Assembly (NCBI RefSeq): GCF_012985205.1
Contig: NZ_JABEKS010000004.1
Span: 124,001 to 188,000 of the forward strand
Direction: 5' to 3'
Length of the DNA stretch: 64,000 nt
Origin: Planctomonas sp. JC2975
Lineage (GTDB): Bacteria > Actinomycetota > Actinomycetes > Actinomycetales > Microbacteriaceae
How positions within the stretch are numbered: position 1 is the stretch's first letter; the number at the start of each line of letters is the position of its first letter. The notes under the pieces were generated by a model that did not search any database, had not been told where the DNA came from, and saw nothing but the letters and a program-made list of their open reading frames with translations. The position numbers and the translations under genes were made by a program. Positions 42,732 to 51,257 of this stretch are shown in pieces.

Positions 42732-43667
42732 TCAGACGATGGCGTACGCGCGCACCGGGAACGTTGCGAATCCCTCGACCGCCGGCGGCGCCGCGGTGAA
42801 CCGCGCCCCGTGCGGAGGCAGTGCACCGAGGTTCGTCAGGTGCTCAACGACGTGGATGCCCGCGGCCAGCAGCCCGGAGTGCGCGGGACGCTCTCCACCC
42901 GATTCCGTGTCGTCGATGTTGAGGGAATCGATGCCCACGAGCGTCGCACCCTGCTCGACGAGGTACGTGACGGCATCCGTCGTCAGGAAGGGTGCGCCCT
43001 TCGCGTACTCGGGTGAGCCGAAGTGGCGATCCCATCCGGTGTCCACGAGCACGGCGGCACCGCGTACGTCGCGGTCGAAGAACACGGAGGCAGGCACGCC
43101 GCGCTCTCGGGCGTCCTCGACATGCACCACCTCGGCGCGCAGGTCGACGAGGCTCGCGAGGTCGAGCGACGCGAGGTCTCCCCCGTCGGCATAACGGTGG
43201 AAGGGACTGTCGAGATACGTGCCGGTGTTGCCGATCATGGTGATGATGTCCATCGCGAACTCGGTGCCCGGCGCGTAGATGCTGCGCGAGTCCTCTCGAG
43301 TGAGGTGCGGCGCGATCGTGGGGGTCGGCAGTCCCGGGTAGGTGACGAGTCCCTCGCGGATGCGATGGCTGAGGTCGACCACGCGACGTGCGCCGTCGAC
43401 CGGCCGCACGGCATCCGCCGTTTCGGTCACGGACATTCCGCGGCTGCCCCGATGCGGCTCCTCGACGATGACGAGATCGCGCAGCTCGACGCGGCCGACG
43501 AGAGCAAGGCCGAGGTGCTGCACGAAGAGGCGAGCGACGGCATCCGCGTCAAGGCGCGCTGCGCGCGAATCGTCTCCCGGCAGGTCGAGGCGGAAGCCCT
43601 CGACGGTCAGCGAACCGCCGTTGACGAACTCGACGGTGGCATCGAAGTGAGCGCGGTATTCGGTCAT
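42732..43667 (-). CDS. Cyclase-family protein (kynurenine formamidase-like fold) with an extra N-terminal region
   Basis: A 311-residue protein. Residues about 92-311 form the cyclase/KynB-type fold (RVVDLSHRIREGLVTYPGLPTP, AAVLVDTGWDRHFGSPEY, GATLVGIDSLNIDD). The normal metal motif HxGTHxDxPxH reads here GNTGTYLDSPFHR, so two metal-binding His are Asn and Tyr while Asp and the last His remain. Residues 1-85 are an added segment (DATVEFVNGGSLTVEGFRLDL) not found in KynB itself. It may be a hydrolase with altered metal use; the substrate is unknown. It stands alone between the DinB and metB genes. Confidence 0.82.
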   Translation of the reverse strand: MTEYRAHFDATVEFVNGGSLTVEGFRLDLPGDDSRAARLDADAVARLFVQHLGLALVGRVELRDLVIVEEPHRGSRGMSVTETADAVRPVDGARRVVDLSHRIREGLVTYPGLPTPTIAPHLTREDSRSIYAPGTEFAMDIITMIGNTGTYLDSPFHRYADGGDLASLDLASLVDLRAEVVHVEDARERGVPASVFFDRDVRGAAVLVDTGWDRHFGSPEYAKGAPFLTTDAVTYLVEQGATLVGIDSLNIDDTESGGERPAHSGLLAAGIHVVEHLTNLGALPPHGARFTAAPPAVEGFATFPVRAYAIV

Positions 43668-43755
43668 AGCTGATTCTCTCAGCGGCGGACGCCCCTGATC
43701 GCCACTCCGTAGTGGGCGCTGCCACGCAGCGCCCTTCGGCCCGCGCCGCCGGGTC

Positions 43756-44952
43756 TCAGCTCACGCGGTCGAGCGCCTGCTCGACGTCGGCGACGAGGTC
43801 GTTCACGTCCTCGATGCCCACCGACAGTCGCACGATGTTCGCCGGCACCTCCAGCGCCGTGCCTCGCACGGAGGCGTGCGTCATCTCGCTGGGGTATCCG
43901 ATGAGGGACTCGACGCCGCCGAGGGACTCGGCCAGCTGGAAGACGCGGGTGGACTCGGCGAAGGTGCGCGCGGCATCCGCTCCTGCTCGCAACGCGACGG
44001 ACAGCATGCCGCCGAAGCGCGACATCTGGCGTGCAGCCAGTTCGTGGCCGGGGTGCGACGGCAGGCCGGGGTAGTAGACGTTCTCGACCGCCGGATGCTC
44101 CGCAAGACGCTCCGCGATCGCCTGCGCGTTCTCCGAGTGGCGCTGCACGCGCACGTCCAGTGTCTTGATGCCGCGCACCGTGAGCCACGCCTCCATCGGA
44201 GCCAGGATGGCACCGGCCGCGAACTGCTGGAACGCGAGCTTCTCCGCCAGGTCGTGCAACTCGGGAGTGGCTTCGCCGAGCACGACGGCGCCGCCGATCA
44301 CGTCCGAGTGCCCGCCGAGGTACTTCGTCGTGGAGTGCACCACCACGTCGGCGCCGAGCGACAGCGGCTGCTGCAGCGCAGGCGACGCGAACGTGTTGTC
44401 CACGACCACCACCGCCCCGACGGCGTGACCGAGCTCGGCCAGTGCCGCGATGTCGCTGATCTTCATCAGCGGGTTGCTCGGCGTCTCGATCCACAGCATC
44501 TTCGTGCCGTCGATGCCGAGAGCCTCGCGCACGCCCTCCAGATCGGTCAGGTCGACCGCGGTGTGGCGGATGCCCCACTCGCCGTGGATCCGGTTGATGA
44601 GCCGGTGCGTGCCACCGTAGACGTCGTTGCCGAGCACGATGTGGTCGCCGGGGCGCAGCGCAGAGCGCAGCAGCGCGTCCTCTGCCGCGAGTCCGGATGC
44701 GAAGGCAAGTCCGCGGTCGCCTCCCTCGAGGGCGGCAAGAACCGTCTCGAGCGACGTGCGGGTCGGGTTGCCGCTTCGGCCGTACTCGTAGCCGCCGCGG
44801 AGCCCTCCGATGCCGTCCTGCACGAACGTGGAGGTCTGGTAGATGGGCGGAACGACCGCGCCGGTCGTCGGGTCGAACTCCTGTCCGGCGTGGATGGCGC
44901 GGGTGGCGAATCCGGTCGGGACGTCGTTCGCGGTGTCGTGGGTGTCAGTCAT
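43756..44952 (-). CDS. metB: Cystathionine gamma-synthase / gamma-lyase (PLP enzyme)
   Basis: A 398-residue Cys/Met-metabolism PLP enzyme: FATRAIHAGQEFDPTTGAVVPPIYQTSTF at the start, YEYGRSGNPTR, SGLAAEDALL, the PLP-Lys region VVHSTTKYLGGHSDVIGG, and C-terminal SLGGVESLIGYPSEMTHASV. It makes cystathionine from an activated homoserine and cysteine, or works in reverse transsulfuration. Its partner cystathionine beta-synthase gene lies 51 bases upstream on the same strand, so the pair likely runs reverse transsulfuration (homocysteine to cysteine), and lyase activity is then probable. Confidence 0.93.
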   Translation of the reverse strand: MTDTHDTANDVPTGFATRAIHAGQEFDPTTGAVVPPIYQTSTFVQDGIGGLRGGYEYGRSGNPTRTSLETVLAALEGGDRGLAFASGLAAEDALLRSALRPGDHIVLGNDVYGGTHRLINRIHGEWGIRHTAVDLTDLEGVREALGIDGTKMLWIETPSNPLMKISDIAALAELGHAVGAVVVVDNTFASPALQQPLSLGADVVVHSTTKYLGGHSDVIGGAVVLGEATPELHDLAEKLAFQQFAAGAILAPMEAWLTVRGIKTLDVRVQRHSENAQAIAERLAEHPAVENVYYPGLPSHPGHELAARQMSRFGGMLSVALRAGADAARTFAESTRVFQLAESLGGVESLIGYPSEMTHASVRGTALEVPANIVRLSVGIEDVNDLVADVEQALDRVS

Positions 44953-45003
44953 GGGAGATCTCGTTTTCGAAAGTCGTTGGGTTGAGCGTCAGGGGGCCGC
45001 GAG

Positions 45004-46368
45004 TCAGTGGCTGAGGAAGGCGAGCAGGTCGGCGCGGGTGATCACCGAGAGCGGCTTGCCGCCGTCCGTCACCAGGAGGGCATCCGAGTCGCCGAGGGCG
45101 GAGCGAGCGGCGAAGACCGTCTCGTTGACGCCGATGAGCGGCAACGGTGCGGCCACGACGGATCCGACGCTGTCCGCCATCTTCGCCGACCCCGCGAACA
45201 CCTGGTCGAGCAGGGTTCGCTCGTCGAGGGATCCGACGACCTCGCCGATCACGACGGGCGGCTCAGCGCTGAGGATCGGCAGCTGACTCACGCCGTACTC
45301 GTTCATGATCGCGATGGCGTCGTGCACGGTGTCTGACGGATGCGCGTGCACGAGATCCGGAAGATCCCCCGACTTCGTGGCGATCACCTCGCGCACCGTC
45401 GCCTCGCCCGAAACGTCACTGAAGCCGTATGAGCGCATCCAGGCGTCGTTGAAGATCTTGCCGAGGTAGCCGCGGCCGCCGTCGGGAAGCAGCACGACGA
45501 CGACGTCATCCGGTCCGAGCTCTGCGGCAGCCCGGAGCGCTGCAACGACGGCCATGCCACTGGAGCCGCCGACGAGCAGACCCTCCTCGCGGGCCAGCCT
45601 GCGTGTCATGGCGAAGGAGTCGGCATCCGACACGGCGATGATCTCGTCGGGCACGCCCGGGTCGTAGGCGGCGGGCCAGAAGTCCTCGCCGACGCCCTCC
45701 ACGAGGTACGGGCGGCCGGTGCCTCCTGAGTAGACCGATCCCTCTGGGTCGGCGCCCACGATCCGCACCCGTCCCTCCGACACCTCCTTGAGGAAGCGTC
45801 CCGTTCCGGTGATCGTTCCGCCCGTGCCGACGCCGGCGACGAAGTGCGTGACCTTGCCGTCGGTGTCCCGCCAGATCTCAGGTCCGGTGGTCTCGTAGTG
45901 GCTCAGCGGACCATTCGGATTCGCATACTGGTTCGGCTTGTACGCACCGGGGATCTCGCGCACCAGGCGATCCGAGACGCTGTAGTACGAGTCGGGGTCG
46001 TCCGGCGCCACGGCGGTCGGCGTGACGTGGATCTCGGCGCCGTACGCGGTCAGCACGTTGCGCTTGTCCTCGCCCACCTTGTCGGGCAGCACGAAGACGC
46101 AGCGGTATCCGCGCTGCTGCGCGACCAGTGCGAGGCCGACGCCAGTGTTGCCGCTCGTGGGCTCCACGATCGTGCCGCCGGGCTTCAGCAGGCCGTCGCG
46201 CTCAGCGGCGTCGATGATCCGCTCCGCGATGCGGTCCTTGCTGGATCCGCCCGGATTCAGGTATTCCACCTTGACGAGCACCGTTGCGGCGATGCCGTCG
46301 GTGACGTGGTTCAGGCGTACGAGGGGCGTGTTGCCGATGAGGTCGGTGATGGATGCCGCGAACTTCAT
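45004..46368 (-). CDS. cbs: Cystathionine beta-synthase with C-terminal CBS domain pair
   Basis: A 454-residue enzyme. Residues 1-310 are the PLP fold: ITDLIGNTPLVRLNHV, PLP Lys in YLNPGGSSKDRIAERII, PTSGNTGVGLALVA and GVGTGGTITGTGRFLKE. Residues about 340-454 hold two CBS motifs (AHPSDTVHDAIAIMNEYGVSQLPIL and the final ALLVTDGGKPLSVITRADLLAFL). It condenses homocysteine with serine to give cystathionine. The CBS pair normally senses adenosyl compounds. It is the first gene of the cbs-metB operon. The 269-base gap upstream to the divergent MntR-like gene shows no clear riboswitch. Confidence 0.94.
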   Translation of the reverse strand: MKFAASITDLIGNTPLVRLNHVTDGIAATVLVKVEYLNPGGSSKDRIAERIIDAAERDGLLKPGGTIVEPTSGNTGVGLALVAQQRGYRCVFVLPDKVGEDKRNVLTAYGAEIHVTPTAVAPDDPDSYYSVSDRLVREIPGAYKPNQYANPNGPLSHYETTGPEIWRDTDGKVTHFVAGVGTGGTITGTGRFLKEVSEGRVRIVGADPEGSVYSGGTGRPYLVEGVGEDFWPAAYDPGVPDEIIAVSDADSFAMTRRLAREEGLLVGGSSGMAVVAALRAAAELGPDDVVVVLLPDGGRGYLGKIFNDAWMRSYGFSDVSGEATVREVIATKSGDLPDLVHAHPSDTVHDAIAIMNEYGVSQLPILSAEPPVVIGEVVGSLDERTLLDQVFAGSAKMADSVGSVVAAPLPLIGVNETVFAARSALGDSDALLVTDGGKPLSVITRADLLAFLSH

Positions 46369-46637
46369 GGTCGTCCTGCTGTCTCCGTGGTGTCTTCGCT
46401 GGGGTCGGTCGTCGGTCGGATGCCGCGCGCACGTCCCTCAGGCCGGCGCGGCCTCAGCGACAACAACAGTTCAGGAACACGCGCTCCAGACTACGTCACG
46501 GGGAACCCATCTCCCGAAACCGCCGTGGATCGCTCAACCCGCGGGAGGATCGGGGTGGTCGTGCGGCGGCTGCGGTCACATGGCAAGCGACAGCCGGGAC
46601 TGCGGTGGGCGCTCACCGCGACCATAGACTGATCCGC

Positions 46638-47312
46638 ATGTCCGTGTCCTCCCTCACGAACGCCGCTCAGGACTACCTCAAGGTGATCTGGACGGCGAAC
46701 GAATGGGAGTCGACGCCCGTGACCGTGACGGCGCTCGCCGCGCGGTTCGGGGTGAGGGCCGCGACCGTGTCCGACGGCATCCGCCGTCTGACGGAGCAGG
46801 GTCTCGTCGTTCACCAGCCGTACGGCGCCGTCGGGCTCACCGAGGCCGGACGCGCTCATGCCTTGGCCATGGTGCGGCGCCACCGGCTGATCGAGACGTT
46901 CCTCGTCGAGACGCTCGGGTACCCGTGGGACGAGGTGCACGACGAGGCCGAGGTGCTGGAGCACGCCGTCTCCGACACGCTCATCGACCGGATCGACGCG
47001 GCGCTGGGGCATCCGGTGCGGGATCCGCACGGGGATCCGATCCCGACCGCCGACGGCGACCCGCGGACACCGCACGCCGTCCCGCTCACCGATGCGGCGG
47101 CCGGCGAGCGCCTCACCGTCGTGCGCATCTCGGACGCGGATCCGGCCGTGCTGCGGTATCTGGCCGAGCTCGGTGTCCGGCTGGATGCCGGCATCTCCTT
47201 GCTCGAGGCACGACCGTTCGCGGGCGACTTGGTCGTCTCCATCGACGGCGGAGACCCGATCACCGCGGGCTCGGTGGCCGCGAACGCGATCTGGGTGTCG
47301 CCAGCAGCCTGA
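46638..47312 (+). CDS. DtxR/MntR-family metal-dependent repressor, probably manganese-type
   Basis: A 224-residue regulator with the DtxR layout: winged HTH at residues about 5-65 (TNAAQDYLKVIWTANEW, VRAATVSDGIRRLTEQGLV), dimerisation/metal domain (residues 66-140) and a C-terminal SH3-like part. The metal ligands are visible: His82, Glu86, Glu105, Glu108 and His109 in HDEAEVLEH. At the position where DtxR/IdeR has Cys102 there is Glu105, as in MntR, which points to Mn2+ rather than Fe2+ sensing. It is divergent from cbs. No transporter gene is adjacent, so its targets are elsewhere. Confidence 0.88.
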   Translation: MSVSSLTNAAQDYLKVIWTANEWESTPVTVTALAARFGVRAATVSDGIRRLTEQGLVVHQPYGAVGLTEAGRAHALAMVRRHRLIETFLVETLGYPWDEVHDEAEVLEHAVSDTLIDRIDAALGHPVRDPHGDPIPTADGDPRTPHAVPLTDAAAGERLTVVRISDADPAVLRYLAELGVRLDAGISLLEARPFAGDLVVSIDGGDPITAGSVAANAIWVSPAA

Positions 47313-47388
47313 TGCCGCTGCCGGCGTGAGCCTCACGACCGCTGCTCGAGCCTGGTTTCGACGAGCGCGAGCAGCGGCGTCGGCGTCG

Positions 47389-48666
47389 TCAGGCTCGACC
47401 TGCTGTCGGTGACGTGTCCAGTCCGGGACTCGCAATGGAGACGAGCTCGTCCTCGGCGTCCTTCGCCTCGCGCGGCACCAGCGGCACCGCGGCCACCGGC
47501 GCCAGGGCGACGAGTGCGAACGCGAGCGGATATCCGACCAGCGTGATGAGCCCGCCGACGGCCGGCCCCACGATCGACGCCGCCAGGAACTGTCCGGTGT
47601 TCTGCGCACCGAGCGCCCTGCCGGACCAGAACGGTCCGGCGATCTCGGCGACCGCCGTGTACGCCAGCCCGTTGTCCGCGACGGTGATGGTTGCGGCGAC
47701 GATCAGTGCTGCCGCTGCCGTCCACGCCGGTGCCAGCTCACTCAGGCCCAGCACGACCATCACGGCTGCCGCTGCCCACGCCACCTGACGGAGCGGCCTC
47801 AGCCTGCTTCCGACGCGATCCGACCAGACGCCGACGGCGACGCGTCCCAGCGCGCCAACGAACTGCGAGACACCGACGACGATGCCTGCCGCCGTCGCCG
47901 ACATCCCGCGGTCCGATGTCAGCCAGATCAGCCCGAAGATCGACACGGTGAACTGCGGAACGACCAGCAGCGCGGAGGCGGCATGGATGCGCACCAGCAC
48001 CGCTGTCGACCGGTACGGGTTCGCGGGACGGTCGCCGGCATCCGCTCCCTTGCGCGCCGGACGCGGCGGATCGATGATCACCACGGCGCTCAGCACGGCC
48101 AAGACCGCGGTCAGCACCAACGGCAACGTCATCGCTGCCGCAACTCCACCGGATGCTGCCAGCGGCGGGATCGCGATCGCTGCGACCGCGACGCCCAGCG
48201 GCTGGCACATCTGCCTGATGCCCATCGCCAGCCCGCGACGTTCCTTGCGGAACCAGCCGACGACGACCCGTCCGCTCGCCGCATTCGTGCTGCCGGATGC
48301 CGCACCGCCGAGCAGCAGGAATCCGCCCAGCCCCAGATATCCCGACGCCGTCATCGCCCCTGCTGCGGCGAGCGCCGTCAGCGCCATGCCGCCTGCGATC
48401 ACCCAGCGCTCCCCGACCCGGTCGGTCAGCGCCCCCCAGGCCACCAGTGTGAAGACCAGGCCCAACGTCGGCGCAGATGCCAGCAGGCCGGCCTGCGCCA
48501 GCGGGATGCCCCGCTCGGTGTGCAACAGCGGGATCAGGAACGCCGGAGCGGACTGGAACACAGTGCCTGCTGCCTGTGCCAGCACCGCCGTCGCGAGCAT
48601 GAGCCACGGCCGGACCGACCCCGTTCGGGGCGTCGATGCGGGGTGTGCTGGTCGCCTCGTCGCCAT
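47389..48666 (-). CDS. MFS transporter
   Basis: A 425-residue, 12-helix major facilitator protein: SVRPWLMLATAVLAQAAGTVFQSAPAFLIPLL at the start, loop motif WGALTDRVGERWVIAGGM, and a second-half loop VGVWSDRVGSRLRPLRQ. It begins at ATG 48666 after GGAGAAGCCCTC. The substrate is not recognisable. It is divergent from a GntR/FCD regulator, with an operator across its own promoter, so the regulator probably represses it until an organic acid or similar ligand appears. Confidence 0.88.
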   Translation of the reverse strand: MATRRPAHPASTPRTGSVRPWLMLATAVLAQAAGTVFQSAPAFLIPLLHTERGIPLAQAGLLASAPTLGLVFTLVAWGALTDRVGERWVIAGGMALTALAAAGAMTASGYLGLGGFLLLGGAASGSTNAASGRVVVGWFRKERRGLAMGIRQMCQPLGVAVAAIAIPPLAASGGVAAAMTLPLVLTAVLAVLSAVVIIDPPRPARKGADAGDRPANPYRSTAVLVRIHAASALLVVPQFTVSIFGLIWLTSDRGMSATAAGIVVGVSQFVGALGRVAVGVWSDRVGSRLRPLRQVAWAAAAVMVVLGLSELAPAWTAAAALIVAATITVADNGLAYTAVAEIAGPFWSGRALGAQNTGQFLAASIVGPAVGGLITLVGYPLAFALVALAPVAAVPLVPREAKDAEDELVSIASPGLDTSPTAGRA

Positions 48667-48724
48667 GAGGGCTTCTCCTTGCCGTTCGGGGCCGGATCGG
48701 CCGTGGCTCATGTTCGTGTACGGG

Positions 48725-48756
48725 ATACCATATTGGTATACCACCAAGCATTGCAA
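48725..48756 (-). promoter_or_regulatory. MFS promoter with overlapping GntR/FCD operator
   Basis: Minus strand TTGCAA (48751-48756), 18-base spacer, TATGGT (48727-48732). The operator ATACCATATTGGTAT (48725-48739) covers the -10, and the perfect palindrome TGGTATACCA (48734-48743) overlaps it. TGGTATACCA-type sites are usual for FCD-class GntR repressors. Confidence 0.65.
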
Positions 48757-48938
48757 CACGACTCGCTCGAGACCGCGTCCGTCGGGCAACGCCGCCGACG
48801 AGGACCGGCAGAGCGCACGAACACTTCGAGTGACGCATCGCGACCTGGTGGGAAGAGATGTCCGCCGCGCACCCGGCGACGCTCATACTTGTTCGGACGG
48901 ATCCATCGCCGAACCCACGAAAGCAGATCGAATCCCCC

Positions 48939-49616
48939 ATGCCCACTGCATCCCAGACCGAGCAGGTGTACGAGCAGGTGCGCCAGGCCATTCTGTCGCT
49001 GGACATCGTGCCGGGAGCGCGGCTCAGCGAACGCGGGCTCGAGGGCGAATTCGGGGCGTCCCGCACGCCGGTCAGGGCCGCCCTGATGCGTCTGCAGGCC
49101 GAGGGGCTGGTGGCCAGGGACGGACGCAACTGGCACGCGACGCCTATCGACCTGGACGAGGTGGCGGCGCTCGCCGAGTACCGCGAGGCCGTCGAGTCGG
49201 CGGCAGCACGGCTGGCGTGCGAACGTGCATCCGACGATGATCTCGCCGCCTTCGCCGCTGCCGTCACCGCGCGTGGCGAGGACCCCGACGACGAGCACAC
49301 CGGGATGCGCCGCGGCTCCGACTTCCACGAGGGACTGGCTGCGCTGAGCGGGAATCCGTTCATCGAGCAGGCCGTCTCTGATGCGATCACCCGCATGGCG
49401 CGCGCCCGCTGGCTCGAGATGCGCACCGAGGAGGGCCGGGCATCCGCATGGGAAGAGCACGCCGCGATCGTGGACGCCATCCGCGCCAGAGACACGGATG
49501 CCGCCGCCGCCGCGATCGCCCGCCACAGCCATGCCAACCTCGAGCGTCTGCTGGCCTCGATCCGGTCCGATCGGCGCGCTTTCGGTGCCAGAGGTTTGCG
49601 CATCGTCGGCGAATGA
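48939..49616 (+). CDS. GntR-family regulator, FadR/FCD subfamily
   Basis: A 225-residue regulator: N-terminal winged HTH (QVYEQVRQAILSLDIVPGARLSERGLEGEFGASRTPVRAALMRLQAEGL) and a helical FCD ligand domain (AALAEYREAVESAAARLACE, GSDFHEGLAALSGNPFIEQAV, HAAIVDAIRARDTDAAAAAIARHSHANLERLL) with the His residues that usually bind a metal or acid ligand. The ATG at 48939 puts the HTH at the N-terminus. It is divergent from the MFS gene and is expected to control it. Confidence 0.9.
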   Translation: MPTASQTEQVYEQVRQAILSLDIVPGARLSERGLEGEFGASRTPVRAALMRLQAEGLVARDGRNWHATPIDLDEVAALAEYREAVESAAARLACERASDDDLAAFAAAVTARGEDPDDEHTGMRRGSDFHEGLAALSGNPFIEQAVSDAITRMARARWLEMRTEEGRASAWEEHAAIVDAIRARDTDAAAAAIARHSHANLERLLASIRSDRRAFGARGLRIVGE

Positions 49617-49631
49617 CACGCCAGTACACCC

Positions 49632-49658
49632 TGTAAGCGGTTAACGCAAACGCTTACA
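49632..49658. promoter_or_regulatory. LacI-type double operator of the third sugar ABC operon
   Basis: TGTAAGCG (49632-49639) and its exact reverse complement CGCTTACA (49651-49658) enclose GTTAACGCAAA, giving two overlapping LacI-type half-site pairs. It lies about 155 bases before the binding-protein ATG. The LacI at 53504, last in this operon, is the likely binder. Confidence 0.6.
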
Positions 49659-49812
49659 TTTCGTGCCCGATCGTGCTTATCGTGCGTTACACGGATGTCC
49701 TTCGAGCCCGTCATGCGTGGGTGATGAAGCATCCGGGAATGCCGCGGCGTTCATGAGGAACTCCGCAGTCAATGCACAGCACACGAAGCACCACGCTCGA
49801 AGAGGAGTGGAC

Positions 49813-51102
49813 ATGAGAAGAGCGCGCATCACGCCCCTGCGTCTGTCGGGTCTCGCCGGCGTCGCGGTGCTCGGCCTGGTACTGGCCGGTTGCTCGGGTG
49901 GCGGAAGTTCCAATCCGCAAAGCGAGAATCTGGATGGCAAGGGTCCCATCACGTACGTGCAGGGCAAGGACAACAGCAACGTCGTCCGTCCGCTGCTCGA
50001 CAAGTGGAACAAGGCGCATCCTGACGAGAAGGTCACCTTCAAGGAGCAATCCGACCAGGCCGACCAGCAGCACGACGACCTCGTGCAGAACTTCCAGGCG
50101 AAGAACGCCAACTACGACGTCGTCGACGTCGACGTCGTGTGGACGGCGGAGTTCGCCGCCAAGGGATGGCTTCAACCGCTGACCGGGTCGCTGAAGATGG
50201 ACACGTCGAAGCTGTTCAAGCCGACCGTGGCGACCGCGACGTACAACGGCACGCAGTACGCTGCGCCGCAGACCAGTGACGGCGGCCTGCTGTACTACCG
50301 CACCGACCTGGTGAAGACGCCGCCCACGTCGTGGGACGACATGATGAACGACTGCACCATCGCGAAGCAGGCGGGAATCGGATGCTACGCCGGCCAGTTC
50401 GCGCAGTACGAGGGCCTCACGGTGAACACCGCAGAGGCCGTCAACACCGCAGGCGGCACGATCGTCGCCAAGGACGGCAAGACGCCGACCGTGAATTCGT
50501 CCGAGGCCAAGAAGGGCCTGCAGCGTCTGGTCGACGGCTTCAAGGACGGCAACATCCCGGCGGATGCCATCACCTATCAGGAGGAGCAGGGCCGGCAAGC
50601 GTTCGAGGCAGGCAAGCTGTTGTTCCTGCGCAACTGGCCGTATGTCTACAACCTGGCCAAGACCGACGGATCCAGCGTCGTGAAGGACAAGTTCGCTGTG
50701 GCACCGCTGCCGGGCAACGGCGACGGCACCCCTGGCGCGTCCAGCCTCGGTGGTCACAACGCGGCCATCAGCGTGTACTCGAAGCACAAGCAGACGGCGC
50801 ACGACTTCATCGAGTTCCTGCAGACCGAAGAGACCCAGAAGTTCTTCATGACGCAGGGCTCGCTGGCGCCGGTGCTCGCCTCGCTGTACGACGACCCCGA
50901 CCTGAACAAGCAGTTCGGGTATCTCAGCACGCTGAAGAAGTCGATCGAGAGCGCTGTCCCCCGTCCGGTGACGCCGTTCTACCCGGCCGTCACCAAGGCC
51001 ATCCAGGACAACTCCTACGCGGCGTTGAAGGGTGACAAGACGGTCGACCAGGCGATGAGCGATATGGAAGCAGCGATCAAGGCGGCCAGCTCAGGCAGTT
51101 AG
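49813..51102 (+). CDS. Sugar ABC transporter substrate-binding lipoprotein (LpqY/ThuE-like)
   Basis: A 429-residue lipoprotein: signal MRRARITPLRLSGLAGVAVL with lipobox VLAGC, then ITYVQGKDNSNVVRPLLDKWNKAHP, NYDVVDVDVVWTAEFAAKGWLQPL, and the substrate-loop SSLGGHNAAISVYSKHKQTAHDFIEFL. The pattern resembles trehalose/maltose-type binders such as LpqY and ThuE; the actual sugar is inferred only. ATG 49813 has GAGGAG upstream. It heads an operon with two permeases, a small membrane protein and a LacI; two hairpins follow its stop. Confidence 0.92.
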   Translation: MRRARITPLRLSGLAGVAVLGLVLAGCSGGGSSNPQSENLDGKGPITYVQGKDNSNVVRPLLDKWNKAHPDEKVTFKEQSDQADQQHDDLVQNFQAKNANYDVVDVDVVWTAEFAAKGWLQPLTGSLKMDTSKLFKPTVATATYNGTQYAAPQTSDGGLLYYRTDLVKTPPTSWDDMMNDCTIAKQAGIGCYAGQFAQYEGLTVNTAEAVNTAGGTIVAKDGKTPTVNSSEAKKGLQRLVDGFKDGNIPADAITYQEEQGRQAFEAGKLLFLRNWPYVYNLAKTDGSSVVKDKFAVAPLPGNGDGTPGASSLGGHNAAISVYSKHKQTAHDFIEFLQTEETQKFFMTQGSLAPVLASLYDDPDLNKQFGYLSTLKKSIESAVPRPVTPFYPAVTKAIQDNSYAALKGDKTVDQAMSDMEAAIKAASSGS

Positions 51103-51120
51103 GCGAGCCGTACGGCACGG

Positions 51121-51192
51121 TGCCGTACTCGGGCATCGAGTACGGCAACGTCACTCAGGACCGGCGGCGCGGCATCCGCTCGCCGCCGGTCC
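51121..51192 (+). terminator. Two strong hairpins after the binding-protein gene (operon-internal)
   Basis: The first hairpin has a perfect 11-bp stem (51121-51131 with 51137-51147, TGCCGTACTCG) and a five-base loop. The second has a perfect 12-bp stem (51158-51169 with 51181-51192, GGACCGGCGGCG) and an 11-base loop. Both lie between the binding-protein stop and the permease start at 51258. There is no T-run. Confidence 0.7.
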
Positions 51193-51257
51193 GCTCCACC
51201 CAGACCCCGCCGACGATCGGCCGCATGGTCGACGGCTTCACGTGAGAAGAGGCGTGC

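Noticed and set aside
46369-46637. Possible SAM-type riboswitch before cbs-metB
   Set aside because: No convincing stem set or conserved core could be seen by eye; a covariance search would be needed to claim it.
47389-49732. A 664-codon minus-strand frame spanning the GntR and MFS genes
   Set aside because: It has no recognisable domains and runs out of frame through the MFS gene and antisense to the GntR gene.
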